A stretch of DNA of 64,000 nucleotides from Deuterostichococcus epilithicus (GCA_033439295.1 JAVTLE010000015.1:248001-312000), one strand, 5' to 3'; positions 11,513 through 23,849 are shown, counted from the first letter of the stretch. Notes: a model not told the origin generated them from the sequence alone. Translations and numbers: made by a program.

Positions 11513-14500
11513 TTATGTAGACATCTTGCTCATCTCGTCGTCGTACGCGGCCTGTGACTTGACCAGCATCTTCTTTGCTGTGTCGAAGGTCGACAGCCGC
11601 ACCCCTGCAGTCGCATTACAATCCCATGAGCACTGAAGCCGAGAACATGCAATACTAGCTGCTTGGCGATGCGGGACACGCCACAAGTTCGAGACACGAA
11701 ACTCAGGAGGAAGTACAAGCGCAGGGGGCGACTGTGCAGAGTCATGCTGCTCTACATGCCTCGATGTCCAAGCCGGCGCACCTTTGTTTGGCAGGTTCTT
11801 AGCGGCATTGGGCAGGAAGCCGCGGTAGAAGCCGGCAACGCCCTCGGCGGCCAGCACACGCCGCACAACCTGTCGCGCTGGCACCGCCGCCGAGCTCTGC
11901 ATCTGGATCTGCCGCCTGCGGCGCGGAGCAGTTGAGGTGCATATCAGTGGGGCAGTGATCTCCGTGCAAGCTGAGTCGGGATCTCCATGTGCACTAGCCG
12001 ACATCCCCCTTCAGCTGAAGAAAGAGAACTCTACCGTCGTGTTGTCAAGGGCAAGGGCATATCTGCAAGCACGCGTCAGCGAAAAGCTCCCCACATATTT
12101 TGGCGAGCCGTGTCCTGCCATACGGCGCATGCAGCGGCCCTCTCACACACACACACCTATTTAAAATCCTTTTTTGGGCTGGAAACCCTAACCTCTACCT
12201 GAGCGTGTCCAGAGGGTAGCAGAAGGTGGTGGCGATGAGCGCAGCGCTGAAGCCGCGCGCGAAGGAGCTCATGGACTGCGGCAGCAGGTCGAAGGCCGCG
12301 AACTCCAGCGCCATGTATGGCGCAATGCCTGCGGGGCAGGGTCCGAAGCGATGTCAGTGTGGACGCCAGCACAGCATGTGCGCTGCCTGTCGCAGAAGAT
12401 TTGATAACGCAAACTCCAGTGCCACGTAGAACGTGATGCCTGCTGCAATGGCTATCAGCACACTGGGACAATCGGACAATCGGAAACCTGCCTGCGGCCT
12501 GAGAGTGGTGGCTCAGCCAATCACGGCTGCAGGTCAAGGTTTCAAAGGTGTCCAGCGCTATGCAACTGCTGCATGAGCGGCAAGATCGAGGACTCCAAGC
12601 AGGCTTTGCACATGCAGCCTGTGCACTTCCGCAGGAAAGACTTGGCCAAGCAGAACGGCTGGCTGCCATGATACGAGTCTGCTGTGTGCCCTGCCATGAC
12701 GGCTAACTCCACGAGCGGCGCGCCGCTCCAAATCTGCCGCAGCAAGCGCTGCAGCAGAGGACGGCACGCGCCGAGCACGGCAGCGCCGATGCCGCACACC
12801 TTTCCGATGCCCACACCATTGGATTTTCAAGAAAGTCTCCCACACATGGTGCCGACTGCCGTGCACCGGTGAAGGGGCAGCACACCCACCGAGCATGGCG
12901 ACGCCGATGCCGCGGTAGAAGGCGAGGCCGGAGCCCTCCCGCAGCAGGGCTCGCGCGGCGCCGCGCATGCCCACCACCGAGGGGTCCACGGCCAGCCGCA
13001 GCCGCAGCGTGTCCAGCGGATACGTCAGCTGGAGGCCAATGAAATCTCAGAGTTGGGAATCTTGCGGAAATATCGCGCAAACCCACCATCGACAGGTCCA
13101 CCGCCAGCCGCAGCCGCAGCGTGTCCAGCGGATACGTCAGCTGGAGGTCAGTGTCAGTGTCAGAGTGTAAAACTTGATGTTTTGCTGTTGTTGTCAAGGC
13201 GCAGTGTGTCCCGCGGGTGTGTCAGCTGGAGGTCACTGGAATCTGAAAGTTGGGGGAGTTTTGATGCTGTGCTCTTGTTGAAAAGGGCACAGCGCGTCCG
13301 CAGGTATACCAGCTGCCAGGTGCATGCACACTGCCTCCCTTCTTTGAGAAGCGTGCGGCGTCAGGGAAGCAAGCTCAGCTGGACAGCGCACAGGGGCCTG
13401 AGGGCCGTCAGCCACATGCTGCAGGCGCGACTGCCCACGCACCCTTGACGTGCTCGGGCCGCGGCAGCGGCGCCGGGTGCTGCACGTGTCCACAGACAGC
13501 ACGGAGCGCCGAGGCGGTGCCTTTTACCGATTGGAGGTCGTGCTGGCGGCAGCATGGACAGAAGAATCGACAAGGGAAAGGAGGCCTTCAAAGAGAAAGG
13601 GGGAAACCGAGTCGCACCAGGGTGGAGGTCATGCCAGCGGCGGCGCCAGCGGCCAGGCGTCGCGGCACTGTCAGCCCCTCGCCGTCTGGCCCGCCCAGCA
13701 TCCGCTTGTAGGCCTCGTAGCTGCACAGCTGGCACGCCGAGTAGGGCAGCACCCGCAGAACCTTCGGAAGCAGCACTGCCGGTGTGTGACCCAGCGCCTC
13801 GACAGGTGGCCGCCAGGCAGCGGCGAGCGCACCCTGCAGCTGCGCGGCTTGCGTGCACAGTGCCGCACTAAACCATCGCACACTGTGCACGCAAGGATCT
13901 AGTGCCCATAAAACCCCAGTGCCTCGCCCCAGAAGCCTCAGTGCAGCGGCCTGCTGGCGCGCATGACCCTATCGCAGCCTCGGCTGCACGGTTTCAGCGC
14001 CACAGGCGTCACAGCGCCGCTGTTGAGAGAGCGCTGACAGGACTGGAGAAACGAGTCGTAGCTGAGACGAAAGAGCTACGCCAATTGCGCGCTTGACTGA
14101 GCGAAGTTGTTGCGCCAGCAGCTGTGACTGAAGAAACCACATTCTAGCAACCAAAACATCTTCAAGGTTGCCGAGATGCATGCCTGGGGAAAGTTGCCGC
14201 GCCAATAGCCGGCGATGCCCTCCTGCCGGCCAATGGCCATGAAGGAGTCGACGAGGCCGCCGCCCGCCGCCGCTGCGCGGATGCCGCCCGTCGCCATGCC
14301 GCCTTTAGTCTGCGGCAGAAGCAGAAGTAGGAGAATGAGCATGCAGGATCGTGGACCATGTAGATAGGTTCGCGGCGCCCTGTCGGCTGCAGGCGATGCA
14401 AGGCAATGCGCAGGCGTGTGCTGAGGTTGGTGGGCTGCCTGTTCCAGGGATAACAGCTCTGGAGGCGCGGGGATGGGCACAGAGCCAATAGGTGGGAGCG

Positions 14501-15403
14501 GGGACCGCTACGGCCGGTGTCGACATCTGCGGCTGCTTTTCGTGCTCCGCCTGACAGCACGGTCAAACCAGTGGTATCTGGGCAGTGTCCGGCAATCGTC
14601 CACCTGCAGCAGGATCTTCACGCGGTCGAAGGGCGCCGTCAGGGTCTTGCCAATGGCGCCCGCCACTGCGCCCGCCAGGAACAGCACCGCCTCGCGCGGC
14701 AGCAGCGCCAGTGCAGCGTCTGGCCGGCTAATGGCCAGCTTCGCCCTCCTGCCCGGCTGCAAACGCAACAGCACACGAGCCCATGAACGGCGGCTCGCTG
14801 AGTCTGCTCGCCGCTGCGCTTGCAGCGAAGATGTCCACTGCTACAACAGCACGGATCGGTACAAACACACGAATTTGAATCTCAGCGCTGTCACAGCCAT
14901 CCCTCTACCTTGAGGCCAGTAATGTGCGTGAAGCGCGCTGAGATGGCGGCTAGGCGCTCGCTGGCGGCCGCCGGCGGCGCCGCGAGCTGCCGCTGAGCAT
15001 CTTCCGCTGCAGGGCTTCGCCTTTTCCGGGGATTGCTGACGCGGGGTGCCGAGAAGGCCTGTGCACTCGCATGCCCTGGCGTCAGCAGCGCGCCGCCGGC
15101 TGCTCCGCCGGCCTGTGCGACGTCTGCCCGCCATTGCGCCGAGCCGGGCTGCCGCCGTCGCCGCTGCTGCTGCTGGTGTGCGGCGCCCTGCATACCGTTG
15201 TCCCGCTGCGCACAGGTTGGCAAAGGCCGCCGCGCTCCGTGCTGCCGGTCGAAAATCCCAATTTCGACATCGGGGCTGTCGCCGTTGCCAGAGGCAGAGT
15301 CCCTGATGTTGCCTCCGCGGCTGCTAGCGCCGCCACAGGTGGCCATCCCGAACCGCCGGCTGTCGAGACTCAGCTCGAAGACCAGCTGCGGCGACTGCAT
15401 GCC
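11513..15403 (-). CDS. Mitochondrial-carrier family protein, plastid PAPS/adenine-nucleotide transporter (PAPST1/TAAC-like), about 470 aa
   Basis: Eight exons, read leftwards: 14909-15403, 14604-14756, 14184-14309, 13618-13761, 12890-13028, 12199-12328, 11782-11915 and 11513-11604. All phases agree and the total is 471 codons with the stop. The three carrier signatures are visible: TAPFDRVK, TYPLDTLR and CYPLDTLRRQ, each starting one of three repeats with two membrane helices. PREAVLFLAGAVAG, GYWRGNFPQVLRVLPYSA and PNAAKNLPNK...LSTFDTAKK match the Arabidopsis TAAC/PAPST1 group better than mitochondrial ADP/ATP carriers. That group exchanges PAPS, ATP and ADP across plastid membranes. The N-terminal 165 residues are Ser/Arg/Gln-rich and carry no carrier repeat, so they probably include a transit peptide. 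The intron after exon 3 has a GC donor (GCATGC). The intron before exon 5 holds tandem copies of the exon-5 start. Confidence 0.85.
12980..13320 (-). repeat. Four tandem copies of an exon start inside a carrier-gene intron
   Basis: The 56 bases 12983-13038, which include the exon-5 acceptor and its first 46 coding bases, recur at 13095-13150 with two differences. More decayed copies lie around 13198-13260 and 13285-13320. The period is about 105 to 112 bases. Each copy keeps a CTCCAG or CTGCCAG acceptor followed by a CTG codon. Confidence 0.85.
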
Positions 15404-16423
15404 GTGTGTTGCAGCCCTTGCACGTCTGTTGATGTAATCAGTCAAGATACAGGAATTCCAACGATACTGCACGCCTGGGCAGAACGCGCAGACTGCCGCT
15501 GGCTGACTGGAGCCACGTATCGGAGCAGCCCCTGAAAAAGTATGCCCTCGCTCTGGCAGTGCGCAGGATGAAACGGAGTGAGACTTAGCACCGAATGCTG
15601 AAATTCTTATTCAGAAGCTTCGTCCCTGGCGATCACAGCTGAATGTTGCTTAGGCTGCGATGCCGGAGCGGCTGGTTTCGGAGAACGCAGATGCTGCAGC
15701 CGAGAGCTGTGGGTCCGAGAGGCGATTCAGTCGGATGTGATGAACAGTCAGAGCAGAATTGTGATGAAACGAGAGAAAGCGCATCTGGCTGTTGGAGCGA
15801 GGCAGGAGAAGGAACGCCACAACTCGGCCGACACCGATGCCCCGTCCAAAACGAACATTCCCCTGGCAGTCAGAGGGAGTGTGCAGCCTGCGCGGGGAAG
15901 TGCTGTTCCGGCAAGATCACTAGGTACACCTAATTGTCAAGTACTAGATCGAACCCGGATGCGTTCGAATACGCTTGCGCGCAGACGGCGATCACTGCTC
16001 GGCATGTCAGCTGTAAGCCCGCAGTGTACTTGAGTGAACTCACCCGCCATCTGACCTGCAGCACGGTCTGCGGCGGGGAACAATATTCAACTGCTCGGTA
16101 CACTGGTTTAAGCACGCTCAGCGGTGCGTGGCGCACTTGAGCGGAGATCACTGCAATTGCGTTCACATTGTCGCAGACGTTGCGCCGGAGCGACACGCGC
16201 CAACATGTCAATGCCCACGGTGCGGGTTGCGCGACCGCTTTGGCACTTCGCGTCAGTAGCGTGTGAACTCGCAGCTGCACGTTCTCGCGTTGCGAGGATC
16301 GCTGCAGCTGATGCGTCGGCTTTGGGGTCCACCTTTCAAGAGCGACCGACCCCGTGGTGACCCATGTCGCTGCCTGATGGCTGTTAGTTGGAGGTGACCG
16401 GTGATACCCTGCACCCGCAGCTG
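15404..16423. promoter_or_regulatory. Divergent promoter region, carrier gene / EB1 gene
   Basis: About 1 kb between divergent starts. Short open frames are present but none shows a domain or host-like codon pattern. Confidence 0.4.
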
Positions 16424-19400
16424 ATGGACGGGACGTACTTCGTGGGCCGCAACGAGCTGTTGCAGTGGATCAACTCGACGCTGGGGCTTAATCTGCAAAA
16501 GATTGAGCAGGTGGGCTGCCGTGGGCCAATACGGCGCAGCGGTCTGCTTGAATAAGTCACATGTCGGCGCTTGGCTGTCCATTTTAATGACATAAGAAGC
16601 CTCAGCATGCGGCGTGCGATGCCGCTTTTACCTGGTCCTCCGCTCACGTGCTGGAGTGTGGCGACCGCAGACCGCCAATGGTGCTGTGGCATGCCAGCTG
16701 CTGGACGCGCTGCGGCCGGGACAAGTGGCCATGACGAAGGTGTGCTGCCCGAACTTTTCTGGCAAGTTCGTTTACTGAAGATCAGCATGAGCGCCGTCGG
16801 GCGATCCGCAACCTGGTGGCAGCTGGTCCGTGCTGCGGCTGCAGAACTTGCATGGCACGAGAGCGGCAGCAGGACCGGCGTCAATGTCGTGCAATCCGGG
16901 AGCTTCCACCGTGTGACCGGCTCATGCGGTCGCACCACATGCCTGAGGTGCAGCTGCTGCGTTGCTCACCGGCTGCAGTCGTGCGCAGCAGCTGCCGCAG
17001 GCGCATGCGAGAGTTGCGGGTGTTGAGGGATGGCAGTTGGCCCTGCAGGTGGACTTCAATGCGAAGAGCGAGTACGAGATGATAGGCAACTACAAAGTTC
17101 TGCAGGCGTCCTTCTCCAAGCTCGGCATCGAGAAGGTCAGTGAGTGACCCCACTTATGGATTTTAGATATCTATGTTCAACAGGCCGCGCCCTCAGCCAG
17201 GTTGCAGACGCCGACCTTGCACCGGCCAGTGCTGGGAGCGCCACCCCCTGGCTTGGCAGGAACTCGACGCGGGGTACAGGCCGTGCGTCCTTATGTCGAG
17301 CGACCTGGACGTGTGTTCCTTGTCCTGAAACCCAAACTGTCCCCGCCCGCAGCACATCGAGGTGACGAAGCTCATGAAGAGCAAGCCGCTGGACAACATG
17401 GAGTTCATGCAGTGGATGAAGGTGCAGCTCGGATTCCTTCTTGAAGGCGTCCTCCCTGTAGTGGAGAGCTTTGTAATGATGGAGCATGGCGGAATTTCTC
17501 CCCCGGAACTCGCCCGAAAACAAAAGTAAAGAAGGGTGAAGGTGCGCCGACAATCCCTAGGGCTTGCCGCCTCACACGGCTCGACACACATGAGCCCCAT
17601 TGGTGCTTGGCCTTCGTATATGGAGGGGCATGAACATCGCAAGCCCATGCTCTTAGCCCCACCTCACCCACCCCTAAGCGCCTTCCCCAAAGCACAGTGA
17701 GCCGCTGACACGCCCCTGAAGCCCGGCACTGCTGCGCGGCTGACCCTGGAGCCTGGATGCGAGTGCAGGCATACTTTGACGGGCAGTCGGGTGGCCAGCC
17801 GGTGGAGGGCTATGATGCGCTTGCGAGGCGCGCCGCCAGCCGCACCGGCGACCTCAAATCGGCAGTCGGCAGCCGCGCCCGCCAGCGGACAGTGAGCGTC
17901 CTGATCCTCGTCTTGGCCCTACTCCGGATCTTGGGTCTGGTTCGCCTGGGGCTTGCGGCGGCAGGAGTACCTCTGCGGGTTGAGCAGCACCAATCGCAGA
18001 TCTTGCATGGACCGCAGCCAGGGGAGAGGACTGAGCGCCCCTCAGCCGTCCGATGGCAGAGGCTCCAGGAGCGACGGCTGTCACTGAGCCGCTTCCTGTC
18101 AGCTCGTTGGAAATGTGCCGCGCGGCGAGCACCGCTGCCGGTGGTGCGCAACCTGCAGTTGGCACTTTACCGTTCGACTGGTCATTGAGACTTTGCACGG
18201 CGACGTGCAGACCTCGTTCAACACACACGCGAGCAACGGCGCGAGGGCCGGTGGCGGCGGCCAGTCCCGGCCCGCCACCAGCCGCAACTCGCTGCCGCCA
18301 GCCACGCCGCCTGCGCAGCAGGTGCGCATAACAAGCTGCCTCCGACTGCTGCCCTGCTCCGTGAGCCAGCCACGCTCAGAGGAGGCGGCGAGGCCTTGTA
18401 TGGCAGCAGTGGCACTCGCCGTGCGCTACAGGGTGCATTGGGCCGCTCCATGTGGCAGTGCACAAGCAGGCTGACCCCCTTGCGGCAGCTCCTCACGCAG
18501 ACATGCACCTGAGGCCCCGCTGTCGGTGCCTGGCAGGCCGCCCCCTCAGCGCCGCACATGCCAGCCGAGTCCGCAGGCCCCGTGGCGGCGGTGCAGCAGG
18601 AGCAGTCGTTCATAGAGCCGCAGCAGCAGCCGCAGCGGCAGCCGCAGGACCGGCAGCAGCAGCAGCAGCCGGCAGGCGCGGACCCCGCCGAGGTCCAAGC
18701 GCTGTCAGACCAGGTGAGCGAGAGCGGTGCGGCAACAGCGGCGGAGCAGGCACTGACGGCTGCTCGGGTCACGCGCTGTACCGCATCCTGCCGAGGGGCA
18801 ACCCTCAGCTGTGCTGTTGGCAGCCGCCGCTTGCTCGCCGGGGCTCGGTGGCGGACTGTATGGCGCCGAGGGGGCTGCTGCGCAACGCTGCGGCGGGCGT
18901 TGCGGCGGAAGCGGACCCTGATGGCGGCAGCGGGCAGGGGCGAAAACCGCAGGCGGCTAGCGCAAAGGCATCTCGAAGTGCCCGGCTGCCCACCCTGTGC
19001 CCGGTGCTCCGCGCCGCTGCTCCGCCGCTGATGCTCAGGCTGCCCTCTCGTGCAGATAGCGTCCCTGGAGGTGACCGCGGACACGGCGGCCAAGGAGCGG
19101 GACTTCTACTTCGGCAAGCTGCGCGGTGCTGGCCCCTCCCCTGCCCTCTGTCAATCGCAATGCACAGCTGGACATGCAGCATGTGTGTGTGTGTGTGTGT
19201 GTGGCTGGAGGGGTAATTCAAGGTCCGTTAACACCCTCGTGGCTGCCACAGACATCGAGATCCTGTGCCAGACGCCCGGCCTGCAGCGATCCAAGGTGCT
19301 GGCCCCTCCCCCGCCCTCTCTTACCCATGCGCGTTCAAAGCTGGACATGCATCATCTTGTCCGTGTGTGCGTGTGTGTGGCTGCAGGGTAGTTAATGGTT

Positions 19401-19687
19401 CCTTACACACCCTAGTGGCTGCACAGGTGCTGCCGCTCACCACCGGTCGCACTCAGAGCCGGACGCGCATCATGTCGCTCGTGTGTGGGGCTGCGCAGGT
19501 GGTGCAGACGGTGGAGCGCATCCTGTACGCGGCCAACGACGAAGAGTCGAAGCGCGTCATCGCGGACGCGCAGGCGCACCTGGCGGCGGGGCGGGACATT
19601 GACGGCGCGCTGGCGGCGGCCCGCGGCGGTGTTGGCAGCCCGGGCTCGCCGCCGGCCAACGGCGGGGCGCACGTTGGGGCGCCGTGA
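16424..19687 (+). CDS. EB1: EB1-family microtubule plus-end binding protein (341 aa)
   Basis: Tracks growing microtubule plus ends and recruits partners. Ten exons: 16424-16510, 16671-16739, 17049-17135, 17353-17421, 17769-17891, 18211-18321, 18537-18713, 19056-19125, 19252-19295 and 19499-19687. Phases all agree. The calponin-homology domain spans residues 1-104 and starts [17 protein letters not shown], with [19 protein letters not shown] and [14 protein letters not shown] Gly/Ser/Pro/Gln-rich linker (about 105-240) has Gln repeats. The EBH dimerisation domain is [18 protein letters not shown] onward (about 250-320). The tail ends AHVGAP, so the EEY/F motif that binds CAP-Gly proteins in animals is absent. 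Most EB1 proteins have a few residues before MDG, so a tiny upstream exon may be missing. Introns 8 and 9 are near-copies of each other. Confidence 0.9.
19126..19498 (+). repeat. Tandemly duplicated introns in EB1 (three related units)
   Basis: Units 19126-19251, 19296-19428 and 19429-19498 all begin GTGCTG and end near TGGCTGC-CAG or GGGCTGCGCAG. They share GGCCCCTCCCC, GCTGGACATGCA and a TG microsatellite. The first is intron 8. The other two together form intron 9. The 44-base exon 9 lies between the first two. Confidence 0.85.
19182..19203. repeat. TG microsatellite in EB1 intron 8
   Basis: About eleven TG units. A shorter interrupted TG run sits at the matching place of intron 9. Confidence 0.9.
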
Positions 19688-21177
19688 GCGGCCGGGCAGC
19701 TGGCGGGGGCGGGGGCCGGGGCCGCTGATCTGTGGGCGCAGCGTGAGTTGTGCCTGATTGAAAGAAGGGGCCACTGGATCAAACACAGGTGCTGGTGCGA
19801 GGCGGCGAAGTGCCATCGACGAATAAGTGGACGCTTGCATCAGGATGCGGAGCAGTGAACCCCGTCGCGAATGCATGTGCTGTGCTCTTAAAATCACCGT
19901 GGCTACAGCCTATCTGGACAGATATGAGGGGTTTCCACTGGCGTTCCTGCTCGAACAAATTGTGCGCCTGTTGTGGTGGCGGCTACGTCGCAGATGATGC
20001 AGCAGTATTGACCGAGATGTTGGTGTTCGTCAGGCTCAAATGCGTGAAAACTGCGTGACGCTGCTGGAACATGTCGATACACGCATGCATGTGGGTCGCG
20101 TGTATTGCAGATATGCTCGTTGAAATGACGGTCACAAGAAGTTTTAAGCGCACGGCATACATCTCTCGGTAAGGTCAAACGACAGGCACAGGTTTCTGGG
20201 CCAGAAGAAGCACACATCCCAGGTATTGTGCACACTGCCCCCAACACGGTGCAGCAAATCTAGGTGCTTGCATCAGGGGCGCCGTCACGGTCTTACAGAG
20301 CATCCAGTCGCCTTCATCTCGATCTCGTCCTTCCCTTGGGTTGTGTGGCGTCTTCTGTAGGTGCCTGCAGACGTGAACATCGGCAACATCAGCGATCTGG
20401 GCTGCGCTGAAGCATGATAGCAGGCGGCAACAGCCACACCCTCTCCCTAGTCGTGAGGGGACGAAGGGTGTACCTTGGCGAGCAGGCGGGCAGCCGCCGG
20501 CGCACAAAAGCTTGAAGAGAAGGAGATCTGCGAGAGGGGTGCACTGCAACCTGTGGCACAGGGTTGACCCTGCACATGGCCCGTGCCCCAACACTCTCAC
20601 TGCAAGAAGCTGCCATCCTGAGCTGTCCGACCCAGCTCTTGACAAGGCAGCTGTGCTGCTGATGTGTCTCGAGTTCAGGCCTGCTGCTGGCGCCAGGTTT
20701 CTGGCAGGGCAGCGCGACCTGCCCCTGCTGCACAGACTGCTGAACTGCAGAGGGCTCATCATCTGGGTCCTGCAGCTGCGAGCCCCACAAAGTTGGGAGC
20801 ATCTGACAGCGATTGGTGCCGGAAAGCAACCCTGCTCGGGTGACCCTGCCGGTTGCAGCCTGCTGACCAACAGCTGTCTGCGACTGAGGCACTGCAGAGT
20901 TTTGCAGCCGCCAGCGCGTGGTTTGCTGTGGGGGCAAGGTGGGCCTGCAGACCTGCAGAGCGCCAAGCTGTGCCATGCAAGACGCAAAGTCTGCGAACCA
21001 TGTGCCAAGCGACCCTGCGACCCTCTTGCCCCAGATGCTTGCAAATCCTGTGGCAGGGGAGCCCGCGAGCCCTGCTTGGAAAGCCTGTGCGTGTTGTGGG
21101 GAAGGGTGATTCGTGTCGGAGGGGACCTGTGCACCTGTGGAAGACAGAATTTAAGCCCTGCGCTTCGCCGGGCACCC
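19688..21177. other. Convergent 3' region between EB1 and U2AF small subunit
   Basis: About 1.5 kb with the 3' UTRs of both genes. A minus-strand TGTAA lies at 20293-20297. Long open frames here continue from the GC-rich U2AF tail and look like shadows. Confidence 0.4.
20293..20297 (-). terminator. TGTAA polyadenylation motif, U2AF gene
   Basis: Minus-strand TGTAA about 880 bases downstream of the U2AF stop. Confidence 0.3.
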
Positions 21178-23315
21178 CTACTGGTGCGGCGGGTAAACTC
21201 CGCCATAGCCGCCGGGCTGGCCGGGCGGCGGCGCCGCGTTGTAACCCCCCTGCTGCCCCGGCGGCGGCTGCGAGTTGTAGCCGCCGGGCTGCTGCGGCGG
21301 CGGCGCGCCGTAGCCGCCGGCCGCCGGCGGCGGCGCTCCGTAGCCGCCCGCCGCGGGCGGCGGCGCGCCGTAGCCGCCGCCCTGGGCGGCGGCGCTCCGT
21401 AGCCGCCGGGCGCGGGCGCCGCCGCGGGGCGCCGCCGCCATAGCCGCCGCCGGGGGCCGGGCGGCGGTGCGCCGCCGCCGTCGGCGGGCCGCCGCTCGCG
21501 GTTCCAGGCGGCGATCTTGGCGCGCCGCTCGGCGGACGTCTCCCGCTTGTTCCGGTCGTCGCCGCGGCCGCCGCGGTGGGCGTCGCGGCCGCGGTCGTCG
21601 CGGCCGCCGCGCTCCCTCGACCTTGAGCGCCGGCGCCTGTGCGAGTGCATGGTTGGGATTTGGGTCAGCACTCTTGTGCAGAACGTGCTGGAGGCTCGAT
21701 GGAGGGCGCCACCAAGCTGATGCACGATCACACCGACGGATGAGCCATTGCACGCAGCCCCGGATGCAGTCACACCGCACAGGCGGTGGAGAGGCCTGAC
21801 CTTTACATTAATATGCCTGCGCAATACGGAAGGGCACATTGGGCAGCATCGGGGGCGCACCGGTCCCGGTCCCCGTCGTCGCGGTCGCGCTTCTTGTAGC
21901 GGCCAAACAGCTGCTTGCGCAGGTCGCGCGAGATGGGGCGCAGGTGCATGAAGTTGCAGTAGCCGCCGCGGGTGCAGGTGTTCTCCTCGTACTGCCGGCA
22001 GGTCGCCTCCCGGAAGTCGGTGACGGGGGAGAACTCCACCAGGATGGGGCGCCCCGCGTAGAAGCGACCCTGCGGGTGACAAGCCAGGCGCAGGGGATGA
22101 GGCAGGGCGGGTGACTGTGATATTGAATGCGCCATTGTGATGCTGATGCGGACGGCAGCGGCTGCAGGCAGCCATGCCGCGAGCGAGCTGCAGGCATGAA
22201 GACAACCTGTAGCATGCCAGGCTGGGGACAGACACAGCGGCCGCGGCTTCCTGGTGACCACGAAGCTGCGCCCTTATGGGACGCGTCGCAGGGAGCTTGC
22301 TTCTCCTGGACCACGATATCTGCCACTTTGTTCGCTGTGACCGAAGATAGCACTGGGACACAGGGGACCTTTGGAATCAGCCATGAGCCACCAGGGCTGC
22401 GGCTGGTACAGTGCCTCCCGCATCAAGAGCTCACCGTGAGGCCCTGCAGCGCCATGGCGGCGGCGTTTTCGTCCAGGAACTTGACGTAGACGGAGCCAAC
22501 CATGTGGTCCGCAATGTTGTCGCACACGTTCAGGTTCTCGATCTCGCCGAACTTGGCCAGCTCCTCGAAGATGTCCTCGTAAAAGTCCTGCGTTTGGAGT
22601 GCGAAATGAGACACTTAGTGAGACACTTGGACGAAGCACCAGGGACAGGACAGTTTGGACGAGTATCAGGTGCATCAGTGTCAAGTCACCTGCGCGGATG
22701 GCGCACTCGGGGCGGAATCAGCTCAAAGACAGCGGCAGGCAGCAACAGCGTTGTGGAATGGACACAGCTGCCGAGGTACACAGTGAGCTCTCTCAACGAG
22801 CTGAAGCCAACCGGAGTGCGCACCTCAAAGTGCTCCTGGCTCTGGCGGGGGTCGATCTGCGGCGGCAGACCATCGGGGCCGGGCGGCATGCTCATCGCCG
22901 GGTTCTGGTACATGTTTTGCAGCAGCAGCGTCTGGCTAATGGTGGGCTTGTTGTGAATGCGCGAGCAGCGGTCGCCATGGCGGCATGCTCTGTGCGGAAA
23001 AAGACGCGTCGTTAGCTGCAAATTGTAGGAGGGGTCTGCAGACTGTTGCCATGAGCCGCGCGTGCGAAGGCATAAGTATGCACACAGGAACAAGCGGGAC
23101 AAGCATTGGGCGACTGCTGCACAAACATGCCAAGGTGCAGCTGCAAAGTGATTGTGTCATCCTAAGTGCACAAGACGCCAATGCCTGCCCAGGATAGTAG
23201 GGCAAGGCTGTGCGAGGCGGCAATCAGGTGGCAACGCGCACCCGATTTTAAAATAGAAGGGGCAATTGACGCGGTCCTTCTCTGTTCCGAAGATGGAGGC
23301 AAGATGCTCAGCCAT
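21178..23315 (-). CDS. U2AF1: U2 snRNP auxiliary factor small subunit (U2AF35)
   Basis: Recognises the AG of 3' splice sites as a partner of the large U2AF subunit. Exons leftwards: 23242-23315, 22824-22989, 22435-22587, 21861-22069 and 21178-21636. The order is CCCH zinc finger 1 ([16 protein letters not shown]...H, spacing 8-5-3), a UHM/RRM-like domain ([41 protein letters not shown]), CCCH finger 2 ([19 protein letters not shown], spacing 7-5-3), an RS/RG tail and GGYGAPPP repeats ending YPPHQ. The tail exon is broken. The reading frame entering from the splice site differs from the frame of the natural stop (458 bases after codon completion, not a multiple of 3). GGY repeats appear in three different frames. 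Base loss in GC runs during sequencing or assembly is the likely cause. The divergent partner is QCR9. Confidence 0.9.
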
Positions 23316-23849
23316 GATGCCTCGCTGCTACCTCGGCTCTGACGGATTGCGACCCCTCCAATACCTTACGAGCCCTTTGCAGCCGTCGCTGGTTCTTGAC
23401 TTTCGTCCTTTCAAAATGGAGGCCGACTCACGAACGAACCACGGTCTGATGACTTCCACACGGTGGACGCCCCTTGCCCTGAGCGGCGGCGGGTTGCCCT
23501 GACAGGCAGCTTATGCCTGAGCAACAAGCTACAGGACGTGCGCGCGGCGCGACAGGAAGTGTGAGCTGAACGAGTCGGCCCTGGCAATCTTCGGTTATCG
23601 TTCTGACGTGAAGCACTTCTCGAAAGTACTGTGTGAAGTGCAGCACTTGCCAGATCTCCTCATCGCAGTGCAGGCAGCATCAGTTTGCGCTCGGCTTGAG
23701 GCTGGTTTCCGGCCGGAGATTGACTTTGTACCCAGCGTGGGAGGCCAGCCGGGGTGTGTGGTGCACTCGAGCAGGCGGCACAGGGGCGGTCAGGGCGGTT
23801 CCACTAGGTTGCTCCCGGCGCTGCCGTTGTGTCACCGCAACGAGGCACC
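23316..23849. promoter_or_regulatory. Bidirectional promoter, U2AF1 / QCR9
   Basis: 534 bases between divergent ATGs of two housekeeping genes. No TATA box was recognised. Confidence 0.5.

Noticed and set aside
20512-21443. Plus-strand Arg/Pro/Ala-rich frames
   Set aside because: Mirror images of the U2AF glycine-rich tail on the other strand.
20175-22361. Minus-strand open frame of 728 codons
   Set aside because: It passes through two U2AF introns and then runs in the wrong frame of the GC-rich tail. Only short parts match real exons.
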